DNA of 64,000 nucleotides from contig BSDZ01000009.1 in NCBI GenBank assembly GCA_030268105.1, positions 2,307,501 through 2,371,500 of the forward strand, written 5' to 3'. This document shows positions 49,901 through 60,801 of the stretch, one piece after another (the first letter of the stretch is position 1; the number at the start of each line of letters is the position of its first letter). Origin of the DNA: Volvox africanus (lineage: Eukaryota > Chlorophyta > Chlorophyceae > Chlamydomonadales > Volvocaceae). Under the pieces are notes generated by a model that worked only from the letters and a program-made list of their open reading frames with translations, searched no databases and had not been told where the DNA came from. A program made the position numbers and the translations under genes.

Positions 49901-52900
49901 CCCTGCCGTACCGCGTTGCATGCTGCGCCATATCCACAGGTCGTGACGTACGACGCCACCGCGTCCGCAGGCGCTGCGGCCGAGTGCTCGTCCAATGTGC
50001 GCGCTGCGTTTCGACACGTGCTGACTCTTGGTCGTACAGTAGAGGGGCGAAAAGCCCTGGGCCGGCTATTGCGGCTGTGTGAGGCAGTCCAAGATGAGGC
50101 GGCGGTTTTGGATGTGGCCTACTGGCTGCAGGTGGGGATCGGCTGCCATCATGCCATGAGTAGTAAGTACCCAACCCTTCTCGTCCGACCGAGCGCCGGG
50201 TGCCTTCATGGGAGCGTGTTCCCTCCTGCACATCCCACGCATTTCATCTTCAACTTAAAAAAATCCGATATGTAGACACAAGGCAAAGGCTTGATGTCTG
50301 TCCTGAGACACACGGGATTGCATTTGTAAGGCCCCTGTACGGCTCGCGTAAGTATCAGTGTTTACCTTTCACAAACCTCCAAGCCTCTGCCTCCCTTGTA
50401 TGGGTTACCCCGCCCACGCATGCCTCAGGGTGCCTTTGACGCCTTTGCCATGGGCAATTACCCCTACCCCTCCTCCTACATCAGCGGCGACCCCGAATAC
50501 CCGCTGCCTGCTTGGCCCATGCGAGCCGCCTGCAACCACCTGGCCAGCAACAGACTGGAACCCAGCGACCTGGTGGAGGTGCGGAAGGGGGGCTGGCGCG
50601 GGTGGGCCTACATCCATAGCAGTTACGTTTCTGGCCCCTTACGATATATAGAAGGGACTGACAGCCGTTGGAATGGAGTGGCAGGGAAATAGCTGCTGGA
50701 GCAGCTGGTTGGAGTACTGGCGGGGTGATATCACAGTTGGAAGGTTAGTCATATATAGTCACTTGGTGTCCCGGGGCACAATGGGGTGATTAGGACATGT
50801 ATGCGTGCTTGATTTATAGCACCCACCGAACGTCGCTTGTATGGTGCTTGTGGTTTTGCCTTGTAATTAACCGCCGGACGCATGTTGCCCTGTATGCACA
50901 CGTGATATGGCTACTTATGGCAAACGGGTGCATGGTTGTGGGGTGGGATTTGGAGGTGAGATGACGTGCCCAGGGGTTGCTTAGGGGAGACTGAGGAATA
51001 TGATTCAGACTTAACTATTTATGTCGTAGCAAGGGACAGACACACATGAGTCTGAGTCTGATGTCTCTCCCGTCCTCCCGTCTCATGACGTGCCCCGTTA
51101 TCGGCCAGGCCCTGCGGGATGCCGGGGGGGTATTATACAACGTGACGGGACAGGTCCAATGTTACAACGTCCAGGCCACGGGTCCTGCAGCCGGAAGCAT
51201 AGGTAAGGGTGTTTCGGAGCCGTGCGACCCATCCTCACAGGGAAGCCGATGCAAAGTGCCTGTCAACAGCCACCACGTGGGCCTCTGGGCCGCGGGTCAC
51301 GGCCTCCCCGGTCCAGAATGGGGTGAGTTCAGAAGGTTCCAGCTCGGCTCGGCGTCAAGTCCGCTTAACGACCTCTACCCCGTCGTACAACGACGTGCAC
51401 GACACAGACAAGCGAAGGGGCAATAGCAGATCAGAAGCTGCAGGGAGGGTGCAACAGGCTGGGCGTTCTCACGACAGCATTTTAGTCGCCCGATATCTCA
51501 ATCGCAATCCTTGTCCCGTGCCATGCCTAGGCGCAGCCCAGGATAAAGTACGTAGCTCTAAAACGTACCCTTGCCCCCAAACAGTAGCCATACCTCGCCC
51601 ACGCGTCGCATCTGGCGTCCCTGCCACCTTCCAGGACCTTGGGACTACCAATGGTGCACGGAGCTAATGGGTCAGGTCAGCGATATGGGTCAGATCATTT
51701 GCGTCGCAGATAATGCGCCGTGCGCCAAAATTATGAAATGTTGTGTTGTTACGGCGGGCTCCGGACTCATATAAACGGTAATGTAATGTAAACGGTTAAG
51801 CACAGCACCCAAGCAAGCCAGGAGTCTTGCACAATGATGTATGGAAGCAGGACACGTGGGTGCTGATTTTATGAGTATGTAGTGGTATGATAACGTCTGC
51901 GCACTTCCAACAAGCCACTCAGCCGCTTACCGCCATAACCACAGGAGCTGCCATACTACCCGACCAACGGCGTCAGCGACATGTTCTGGGATCAGGCGAG
52001 TTGTTGTTAAGCGGCAGACGGACTGTGAATCAAGTTGGTTGGTGATTTGGGTCAGCAAGTTTGACTTGTTATTTGGTTGATTACCTGCAGGGCGCATTTG
52101 ACCTCAATGCCATCAACGCGCACTGCCAAGATGCGTGGGGCGTAACGCCGTGGGCGGATTGGTCAGCCCTCACCTATGGAGGACTGGACTACCAATACGC
52201 AAGCAACATCGTCTTTTCCAATGGTAAGCTGCGCCGGTGCAGGCAGCCCGCCCACAGCCTGCATTGCTCACGGCCTCTTTGCCCCCATCATCACCATCCA
52301 GCTGCGAAAGCTGTACCGTTGTGGTGCTTGTGGCAAGGGGGCGCACGGTGCATGCGATAAACCTGGTGCCTCAAGATCCGATGCTGAGTTATTGTACCGG
52401 TCATGGATCCATGACACACGAAACGGAGCGTGAGGCCGCGTTGAGGCGGGGCCCGGGATTTCAATATGATAGACTGTACCGGTGCCATGTCTTGAGTGGA
52501 GCAACGAACCCCACTCAACTCGTGGGGATGGTACAGGTTATAGGTTGTCAGCGATAACTGTTGATGCTTTGCAACACCGCCTTACCTCACATATCCCGTG
52601 CACTGCTGCTTACTGCAGCCGCTAGTTTCCCTCTGCAATTTCCATCACGATGCTTCGCAGGTTTGTACGATCCCTGGAGCGTATACGGCGTCTTGCACAA
52701 CGTCAGCAATAGCGTTGTGGCCATTATCATTCCAGAGGTACAGCACGAGGTGTACGACTTAAACCTTAAACTTCCTATCCAATAAATTAGGAGCAACCTG
52801 CTTGTTATGGTTAGAATCAGTGGTGGCTTTAAATTTATGCTTAGTTTTACATACTACACCAGCCTCATTCATTAACCTTGTAACCCTCTTCCTACTAACA

Positions 52901-53268
52901 ATTGTCCCTTGTCTTGATAGTGCCTTTTTTATTGACCTCGCACCATAATTACCCCTACCTTCTTCAAAGATAACCTTAATTATATTGGTTAACTCCTTAG
53001 CTTTTTCACCGTGTAATCTAATACAAGATAAATTTCTTGTTGAATGCAGGGTGCCCATCATCTTGACCTAATGTACGCCAACCCCGCCGACCCGCCGTCA
53101 GTCCGCGCCGCTCGCCAGGTGGAGATGCGTCACGTGCGCCGGTGGATCGACCAGTTCTATGAGATGAGGCAGAAGCGCCCTAATAGCACGGTCCCGGGAC
53201 AGGGCCGCGACACCAGTGCAGGTGCTGATGCCTCCATGGCTGAGAGTGCTACGGCTTCGGTTGCATGA
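46973..53268 (+). CDS. serine carboxypeptidase, family S28 (Pro-X carboxypeptidase-like)
   Basis: Fourteen exons close in phase to give 558 residues: 46973-47161, 47738-47879, 48010-48104, 48458-48488, 49013-49121, 49581-49734, 49940-50131, 50429-50578, 51109-51202, 51635-51675, 51945-51995, 52091-52223, 52661-52737, 53050-53268. S28 landmarks are [18 protein letters not shown], the [11 protein letters not shown] block, [11 protein letters not shown], nucleophile Ser about 197 in [12 protein letters not shown], acid Asp about 464 in LYDPWS, and His about 489-490 in GAHHLDL. Family members (PRCP, DPP7) cleave after proline in lysosomes, vacuoles or outside the cell. The N-terminal hydrophobic stretch [16 protein letters not shown] fits a signal peptide. 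The intron after 51995 starts with GC. The last intron (52738-53049) consists mainly of a bacterial transposase fragment. The C-terminal tail is Ala/Ser/Thr-rich and not conserved. Confidence 0.93.
52759..53046 (-). mobile_element. bacterial IS3-family transposase fragment inside the last S28 intron
   Basis: An uninterrupted minus-strand frame of about 95 codons has the helix-turn-helix region that precedes the integrase core of IS3-family OrfB proteins: [19 protein letters not shown], then [29 protein letters not shown] and [19 protein letters not shown]. It stops just where the DDE catalytic domain should begin, and the N-terminal part is also absent, so it cannot be active. Base composition is much more AT-rich than the flanking exons, as expected for a Rickettsiales-like or similar donor. 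The exons on both sides are intact, which argues against contamination. Confidence 0.88.
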
Positions 53269-53990
53269 TTGCGGGCAATGCTTATTGGTTGGGTCTCCGG
53301 AGCCCACTCCCGGATTTGCACTAAAGCCGGACATGGCCGTTGTGTCAACATGATCTGCTGTACACGGTAGCCAGATCAACAGCTTCTGCTCCAACAGATG
53401 CAACGGACCAATGTTTTTACCACCGAAAATGACGTTGACAACCTGCGCGTTCTGTCAAGTCCCTTTTGTGACCCCTTCTGGGCAAGATTTTCCACGGCAC
53501 CACTGTGGCTTCATTCAGCCCATCACAAACCATCCGTGCAGACCCGACTTTCCTTGTGACCCGTCCGCAGCTATCGCTGCTGCCGTTCAGGCCGTTTTCA
53601 TATGGGCCCGGCGTGTATATCATACGCCATCAAGGCGTTACTGTGCCTTTTAATGGAATCGCAGAGAGCAGAGTCTGTTTGTCTGTTTGTTATATCCGTA
53701 TACATGCAGCAACGGCCCGATCGGAAGCATGCGCTTCACTAGTATATAACGGTGATGGAAGGGACGTTTGCGTTATGACAACAGCACGCAAGCGGAAGAG
53801 CAACGCACAACCAGTGCTCCTCTAAAACGCCGCTAGGAGGCCTTCTGACAACCTTGCACCATACCACGTCTCTACCACCACACCGTACACACACACTAGA
53901 CCATACTACGCTGCCGCCTTGCTGCCATAGAACAGACGGCACCTCACCACACGTCCTGAGCAGCATTTTATGACCTGCTGCGGTCAGGCT
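53269..53990. other. intergenic region after the S28 peptidase
   Basis: The 3' UTR of the peptidase and of the convergent minus-strand unit lie here. No TGTAA is evident just after either stop, and no exon is recognised. Confidence 0.4.
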
Positions 53991-55467
53991 TTAGTCCAGG
54001 ACCCTGGTCATGGGCACGAGCCCTTGCCCCCCGCCAACGACTGGGTCCGCAGCATTCATACGACGTCGGTTCAGCACCCTCAGCAGGAGTCCACATCGAA
54101 GCTCATGGTATGTAGGGTGACGGGGGCGGTTGCTATCCCTGATTTCCGAGGCGGCGCCGTCGCACCCAGGACGGCCGCTGCTTGCATCCTGGCTATCACT
54201 GGTGCCATCTCCGCTGCTCATGCCCAGCCAACACGCGTCGATGGAGGATTGCGATGAAACTGACTCATGGGTCACAGCGTCCTCCTGTCCGGTATATCAA
54301 GGCAAGCTTGGGCAATCAAGCACATCGACTTAAAGTTCGGTCGTCTAGCTTTGAGCATCATGCATAACAGGTTCTAAACAAGCTTTAGCCAATAAAGTAG
54401 TGTGCGGACCAGCAGGGAGAGCGAGGCAGCCCTTATCAGCGATCACGTGACCGGACTGAAACCCGCTCGCTCCCCTCGCTGAAGCCGCATTCTCATACTA
54501 TCCGAACTCTCAGGAAAACACGGGGAGGCCTAAAAGAGCCGTACCAGATATCTGAAACCTGAGAACTGTTGACAGGTCACCTTAACACGTTGAGATGTCA
54601 CATGACCCGGGAATGAGAGAGAAGTAATGCGGTCTAAGGGGTGGTGGGGAGACCGGGTGTAAAGGGAAAACTTGTACCCCGGCATCTCGCGCTATTCCAC
54701 CTAGCCAGTGTTACACCGGGCGCTTTTCTCTTCCTAACACGAACATACATTTGCCTCGCACAGTTCTTCATTATGCGCATGTTGCTCCCACGTCCCATCC
54801 AAACCAATGGTAGACTAGCATCACCTCTCCGCTTTTTGCATTGCAACCCTACCTTGACCAGCAGAGTGCACGTCACGTCCCGGTAGCCCAACGCCTTTGC
54901 AGCAGCCGTCAGTGAAGTGCCAACCAGCGCTCGGGGATCTCCTCCGATTAGAGGCTGCGTTGGACTTGGTCGCGCAGGCGGTGACGATGGTGATGTTGAC
55001 GCGAAACTGCCGACCCTCACCGCCGCAAGTCTGCGGTCCGTGCGCTGCACTTTTTGGACGCCGGTCTGGCCTCCTTCCCTGCCATCATCATCCGTAGGCA
55101 AGTCCACTGCAGCAGTACTGGGAGATGATGTGGTTCCACTGCTAGGTGTGGCAGCAGCGGGGCAGATCGCTCCATTGTTGGTTTCTTCACGCCTGCCGGT
55201 CATCTGGCCCAGGCTGCGCACCAGCAGCCCGCATTGCACCTCCTGATAGCCCAGATCTACCAGCTGGCTCAAGCCATCCAGAGCATCTTCATTTCCGCCA
55301 TCAATGCCGTGTAGCCGCTGATCGGCAGACGGAGCTCCCTCCTTGGCCTCGCCACCATAGCCGGCCTGTCCCCCGCCCGCTGCCGGGTCTGGCATGGGGA
55401 GTGCTTCTTGACAGGATGTCAATGGCGACTGTGTGGACGGCACCTGAGCGGCCGTTGGGGCGTGTGG
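53991..55467 (-). CDS. unrecognised low-complexity coding unit with GY...LLV motifs (5' partial)
   Basis: I do not recognise this protein. Two exons join in phase 0: 54853-55467 (donor GTAGGG) and 53991-54263 (ending TAA), 295 residues. The 5' end is not found. The sequence is rich in Ala, Ser, Thr and Pro, with three related ordered segments: LVDLGYQEVQCGLLVRSL, AKALGYRDVTCTLLVK and TYHELRCGLLLRVL. A fourth related segment lies near the end of the gene at 55835-60352. This unit is therefore either a continuation of that gene by alternative splicing or a diverged tandem copy. The second exon's acceptor is weak. Confidence 0.45.
54658..54716. repeat. dispersed repeat, copy 3
   Basis: Diverged copy of the ACCCCGGCATC...CTAT...GTGTTACA unit seen at 8641 and 8985, in the same orientation, here in the intron of the unit at 53991-55467. 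Confidence 0.5.
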
Positions 55468-55834
55468 CTGTATTGAAGCGGCCGGCAAAGGAGGCAGACA
55501 GTGGAGAATTCGACTAAAGGGAACCTGTTTGCACGATTCCCTCCGCGCGCACCCGCCCCATGCACCCCGCTTCTAAAACTGGCTATGAAAGAGTCTCCAG
55601 AGTCCTCCTGCAAGCTGGAACGAGTATTGGGGAAGAGTGATGCGGCCCAGGGCCGTTGGCTCCCCTTTTTTCTCTTTCCCTCGGTTTGGGCTGCAACCCA
55701 ATAACGGTGTGTAGCCAGGAACGAGATGCAAACGCCTGCGGAGTGCGACGCGATGATAGATAGCGGACTTTCCTTAAGCCAGCTGAAGTCGCGTCTCATA
55801 CGGTGTGCCTGCCCTGGCCGCAAAACACCTCGTC

Positions 55835-58800
55835 CTAGGCCCTGGGCTGCATTGACCGGGAGATAAGGCAGGCAAGAGACAAGGCATCGCCTACTTCACG
55901 CTCCTTAATGAGGTCCCACAGGTACATCCAAAAGAACGGGCGTCCCAAATAGACCTCGGCCGTCACGGCCATCAGGATGCAAAGTGGCTGCGGCTCACCT
56001 CGGGCACGACATCCATGTCGCGGAGCAGGAGGCAGCAGTGCAGTGCCTGCGAATGAAGGTGATTGAGGATTTAGAAGGGCGGATCCGTAGGCGGGGTCGG
56101 ACTGGAGGTTCAGACGTTTGACGAACGATAAGGGGATCGGATGTTAGCTCCTGTCCGCGCAGCCACTCAACCTGCCAGAGCCCCGCCGCAACCCTCGCAC
56201 CATCACTGGCAGCCCCGCATGCGCGCCCGGCGGCATCTCCACGTGCCGCAATGTTGTTTTGGCTGAGGAGCGGACCGTTTCGGCATCGTTCCTTCGGTCC
56301 AGGCTGTCGCCACTGCCAATACTGTGGCGGCGATGTCGCGGCGGGCCCACGCCGACGTCCCGCACACCGCGGGTGGCTGTCCGCCCTCCCTCGTCGCTCG
56401 ACACGGACGGGGTCACGGCAGCCGGCAGGGCGCCCTGCGGGTGCAAGGACGTCACCAGGACCTCCACCTCCACCTCCTCATACCCCGCCGCCTCCAGCAC
56501 TGTAACCATAGGCGATGTAGGTCCTGCGGTGGCGGCAGCGGCAGCGGCAGCAGCAGCGGCAGCAGCAGCGGCGGCGGCACCGCCATCATTTTCGCGGCGT
56601 GTGCGGAATAGGTCCATACCGAGGCCGCATTTGAGAGGTCCCTCCTCGCTATTGCCGTTGCCGCCGCCGATGGTCGGAGCGACATCCAGTGCTTCTGGAC
56701 CACCTCCGGTGGCGGCTACTGCCCCATACTCTTGAAGCGGAGACCCTGACGGCGAGAAACAACGGGTTTGTTGCTGTAGCATGGGCACGGCCACCGTCGT
56801 GCGCCCATAAGCTGCGGCATTGATACCGCCTCCTCGGCCATCGAAACTGCGACGGCCGCCACTGACGTCAGCATCGCAGTCTGCTATCGTGCTGGTGAGG
56901 CCACTGAGTATCTGACCGGCTGTAGCACACAGCGGATCTGTGATCGTGTTGCCCGTATGGACTCCGCTGGGTTGGGGTTCCAAGTAGCAGCCTACAAAGT
57001 CCGAGCCAGATGCCAGGCTGGAGGCCGCATGACCCTCCGGTACCCCGTCATTGCCCCATTGGCTGACCTCGGCGGCGGCGCTGGCGGCCTTGGGAGGCAG
57101 CGTGCCGTACAGGGAACCGCCAGTGGCCGCGTGGATGACTGAAGTACGAGCCGGCTGGGCTGTTAATGGCAACGGCGGACGAGCGCCGGCCGATGGGAAA
57201 AGTGCCGAAACGTTGCTGACGCCCGTGGCGGTGGCGGGGACAGCGGCGACAGTGGCGGCGGTGGTTATTACAGCGCTGCCACCACCTCCAGCAACATGCA
57301 CGCTGCCGTATCGCCGCGGCAGCAAACCACCAGTACGCCTCATGGCGCGGCGGCGCGGCAGAGGTCTCATCAAGACGGTGCAAGTACGGGTGCAGTAGCC
57401 TGCGGGTGGAACACCAGGGCTGCTGCCGCCTTCGACGGCATTGTTTGTGCTGAATGGACTGCCGTACGGATTACCCTTCGAGCCGTCGCTCAGTTCCTGG
57501 TCGGCGCCTCCGTCCTTGTTATCAGTATCGTCAGTATCGGTGTGGATCAGGGCAGCGTCATCAGCGGCGCCGAAATCCTCGTGCACCTCTCTAGGGGCCA
57601 CCGGAGGCGGTAGGAGCGGATCCCCCTGCGATGGGCGCACTTGCGCCTCTGCTCCCGCTGCCCCGACGTGGGTCGCGCACCCGGAGCCACTGCCGATAGG
57701 GTCAGAATCGCGCGGGCCAATGTCCGTGGGCGGAACGAGAAGCCTCTGGTCCCCGTGGAGCGACGGTGCCGTACACGTTGCGACGGCTACCGCAGCAGTA
57801 TGTATATCCGCACTGGCGGAACGCGCAACGTCCTGAGCGTCAATCGTGCCGCTTCCGCGCTCTTCAGCTGCGTCCCTGCCGCCTGTTAAGGGCCCCCGTA
57901 GCACCTCACCGCACGCCACCAGGCCCGCTGCCTCACAGTGCGCCAGCACGTCCGCCGCCAGGCCGCACCACGCCGCCGCCACCTTCACCTCCTCGGCCTT
58001 CCCCTCAGCCGCACCCGCCCACACTTCCGAAGGACATGCCCAGCTATCTCGCAGCTCCCGCGCCGCCGCCAGCACGCACCCGAAGTCCATCAACAACGGC
58101 TGCAGATGTTGTGACCAAAGCTGGCTGCGCATTAGTCCCCGCGGCTCCGCCCCCGGCGCCGTTGCAACTGCTCCTGCTGCAAGCCTGTTAGCCCGCCCGG
58201 GTCGCGTGGTCGCGTCTGCTTCGGTTGTCTGGCCGCAGGCGCTGGGTGGGGCTCCCTGCGCAAGGTCAGGCTCTGCCCCTTCCAGAACCAGATGGATGTA
58301 GTCCCCTAACTCATTCGCCGCAGCGGGCGGCAGCAACAGCAGCTCGGTCCTTCCAGCCAGCAGTGAGAAAGACGGTTCCATGTTCCGCGGATCGGCGGTC
58401 AGCAGCCAGACGTGCAGCGGTCCGGGCGCTAGGCCGGCGAGACCGCGCGCCGGAAGGGAAAGACTGCGAACAGCGGGCGCGCCCAGGGCGTGGAGGTACC
58501 CGGTACACCATCGCGCCCTGAACTGGGTCGCGTCCGTCTCACGCTTGCGGAATGCTTTAAACCGGGCAACAGTATGACAGTGCAATGTTATGTCGTGACA
58601 ACGGAGCCTTGAGATGGCTATGCATGAAGCCGATGTGGCCGCGAATGTTGCAGTGCGCAAGTCCGTGTGGCTGAACTAATCCGACCTGAGAGCTAGTGAA
58701 GCGCAACAGAAGAACAGAAAAGCTATCGAATTCGGCGGCTTCAGCCAGCTGTTCAGCACCACCAGACTCTCCACGTCTCAGCTCCCACATGGACCTAATG

Positions 58801-60352
58801 AACTGTCGTCTGGAGGGCTCAACGCATCGGCTGCACTCCCCTCAGGAGGCAGGACGCGCCTGGAGTTTGGTGCTTTTAAACTATACGACGACGGCTCCTG
58901 CACTCCCTACCTGCACTCCCTACCTGCACTCCTATGGTCAGTCATACGTTTGTTGAATATGGGAGGATTAACAAGGGAGAAGCTTACCGGTCGAAACGAC
59001 CAACAACTCGGACTCAGTGACCACCGCTGACTAACGCTGACTTCAAGCAGTACTCGTTCAAATGCATCACAATGTCGTCGTTTTTGTTACCTGGAATCCA
59101 GGAGTGTCACTCCAGGATGGAGGGGCACCACCTGCCAAGACCATCCAGGCTTCGACCGCGTTCCATACTCACTCGATGTACGGCAGCCCTTGCGTGTCAC
59201 ACACGTTGTCCAGTACAACGTGTTCGTCAGCCGCCGCCACCACCCGTACAGTGATCGCCTCATTGGAAACGCCAGCGCCTGAGCTCGTGGCTGCATCGTA
59301 AAGCAAAGCCAGTCGCACGCGAATGTTGTATGCTTCCCCCTCGTCGCCCTCCAGGCCGGCTGATATCTGTGCGGCAAGGACGGCAGGCTCGGGGATCACA
59401 CAGGTGATGTGGACGGACGCCATCCTATTGCTCGTCTCCGCCATCAGCTCCCGCCAGCCCTGCGGCAGCATAGTCATTGCGCCGGGACGGCGGCTGAAGC
59501 CTCCGCCTCTGCTGCAGGGACTCGCCAGCTCTGTAGGGCCCGCGGGAGCCTGTCCATCCGCAGCACTCCTTAGCCTACCAATTGGCAACACTGACGCAGC
59601 GGCCTCGGCGCCGGCAGCGGCACCACCCGACCCGGCGTCCAGTGCAGGGCCCGCCAACTGAGGGTTTCCTGGGGCTGCTGGTGTCGCTGGACCGTTGCAA
59701 CTAGTGAAGGTGCGGCGGAGGAGCGGCACAGGGCCTGCGGACAAACAAGATACATGCAGCGGGCTCTCATGCCGAGATTGAACTAACCACATCGCCGGAA
59801 CGTCTATTACGTTAACGAGCAACGGGGCACAAACCACTTACCATTTCCCTGCAGCTCCATACTCAATGTAATACCCGAGGGCGTTGTTTGCGGGCTAGGC
59901 GGTGCAGCCGCCGCCCCCCTTCTCGGCCCTAGTCCGCTGACGTCGCCGCCGCCGCCTGATCCTTCTTCCGCAACTGGACGAGTCGGTCTCTGAGACCCAA
60001 CAGCACTTCGCAGCTCTTCATGTTGCTGATGTTCCTGCCGCTGCTCCGCCACTGAAATAGCAGTTAGGTGGCTGAGCTCCGACATAAGCACCACCGCCAA
60101 GTCGATGCCGTGCATCGCTTCGGTTGCCGCCGCCGCCGCATCCGCATGTGCCGCTGATGGCGGCGGTCCCACTTGCAGCTGGATGAGCAGCTGCACACAT
60201 CCCCGGACGGCGAGGGCACTGACGCGGACCAGCCGTCCAGGGGGTACATGCCGTAGCAGGGTGGACGCTACGTGGCGGCTGACTACTCCGGCGGCGGCTG
60301 CAGTCGAGGTCTCCGGCGACGAGGTGCTGTCTGCAAGGCCCTCAAACTGCAT
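55835..60352 (-). CDS. large low-complexity protein of unknown function
   Basis: I do not recognise the family. Proposed exons: 59842-60352, 59173-59734, 58686-58794, 56201-58522, 55999-56046, 55835-55954, giving 1223 residues. The first four joints fit good GT-AG sites and phase, except the acceptor at 58523, which has little pyrimidine. Ordered segments are HVPPGRLVRVSALAVRGCVQ (N-terminal), SNRMASVHITCVIPEPAVLA with EAYNIRVRLALLYDAA, RWCTGYLHALGAP with PLHVWLLTADPRN, and LEAAGYEEVEVEVLVTSL near the end. Between them lie long Ala/Gly/Ser/Thr runs, including poly-Ala coded by a (GCT/GCC)n array around 56520-56580. The last two exons (LLLRDMDVVPE, then GRPFFWMYLWDLIKEREVGD) look conserved but need an intron of only 44 bases. 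Without them the frame would run to a stop at 56144. The start ATG at 60352 follows an in-frame stop. Confidence 0.6.
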
Positions 60353-60801
60353 GTCCACCGGTGGGTCAGCGAATCTCACAGAACGTCATTCGCATCAATG
60401 GCCATTCCACCAGCTGAGGACACTCTCATGGCGGAGATGTAATGGGGACAGGGGACTGTGGTGGTGAGGATTGGGCGCCCATCCGATCCGGTCAGGTGGA
60501 GAGATGGGTGATATGGGTTGTGGAACGTTGCCTATTCAGCATCGTTTGATAAATGTTTAGAAAGAAAGATAAAGAGAGCGATGCGGATCGGGCGCGAGGG
60601 GCCGCCTGGGCGCCGTTGCTACGATGACACATCGCGAAATGGCTTACGTAATGCAAAGCGAAGCATCCATTTCGCACTTACACGTTCGTCTCACGGAATC
60701 ACGGGTGCGCGTTGTCATTAATTGAGTGTAGAAAATTATTTTTACTTAACATCCACCGTATTTCGGGGGAAGCAGGGTGATGGGGGCGAGAGCCCAACGC
60801 G
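60353..60801. other. spacer between two tandem minus-strand genes
   Basis: It holds the 3' UTR of the upstream single-exon gene, with TGTAA at 60678-60682, and presumably the promoter of the next gene. I see no exon. Confidence 0.5.
60678..60682 (-). terminator. TGTAA polyadenylation signal
   Basis: TTACA on the plus strand gives TGTAA on the minus strand, about 120 bases after the stop at 60802. It supports ending the upstream gene there and not splicing it into the next. Confidence 0.6.
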
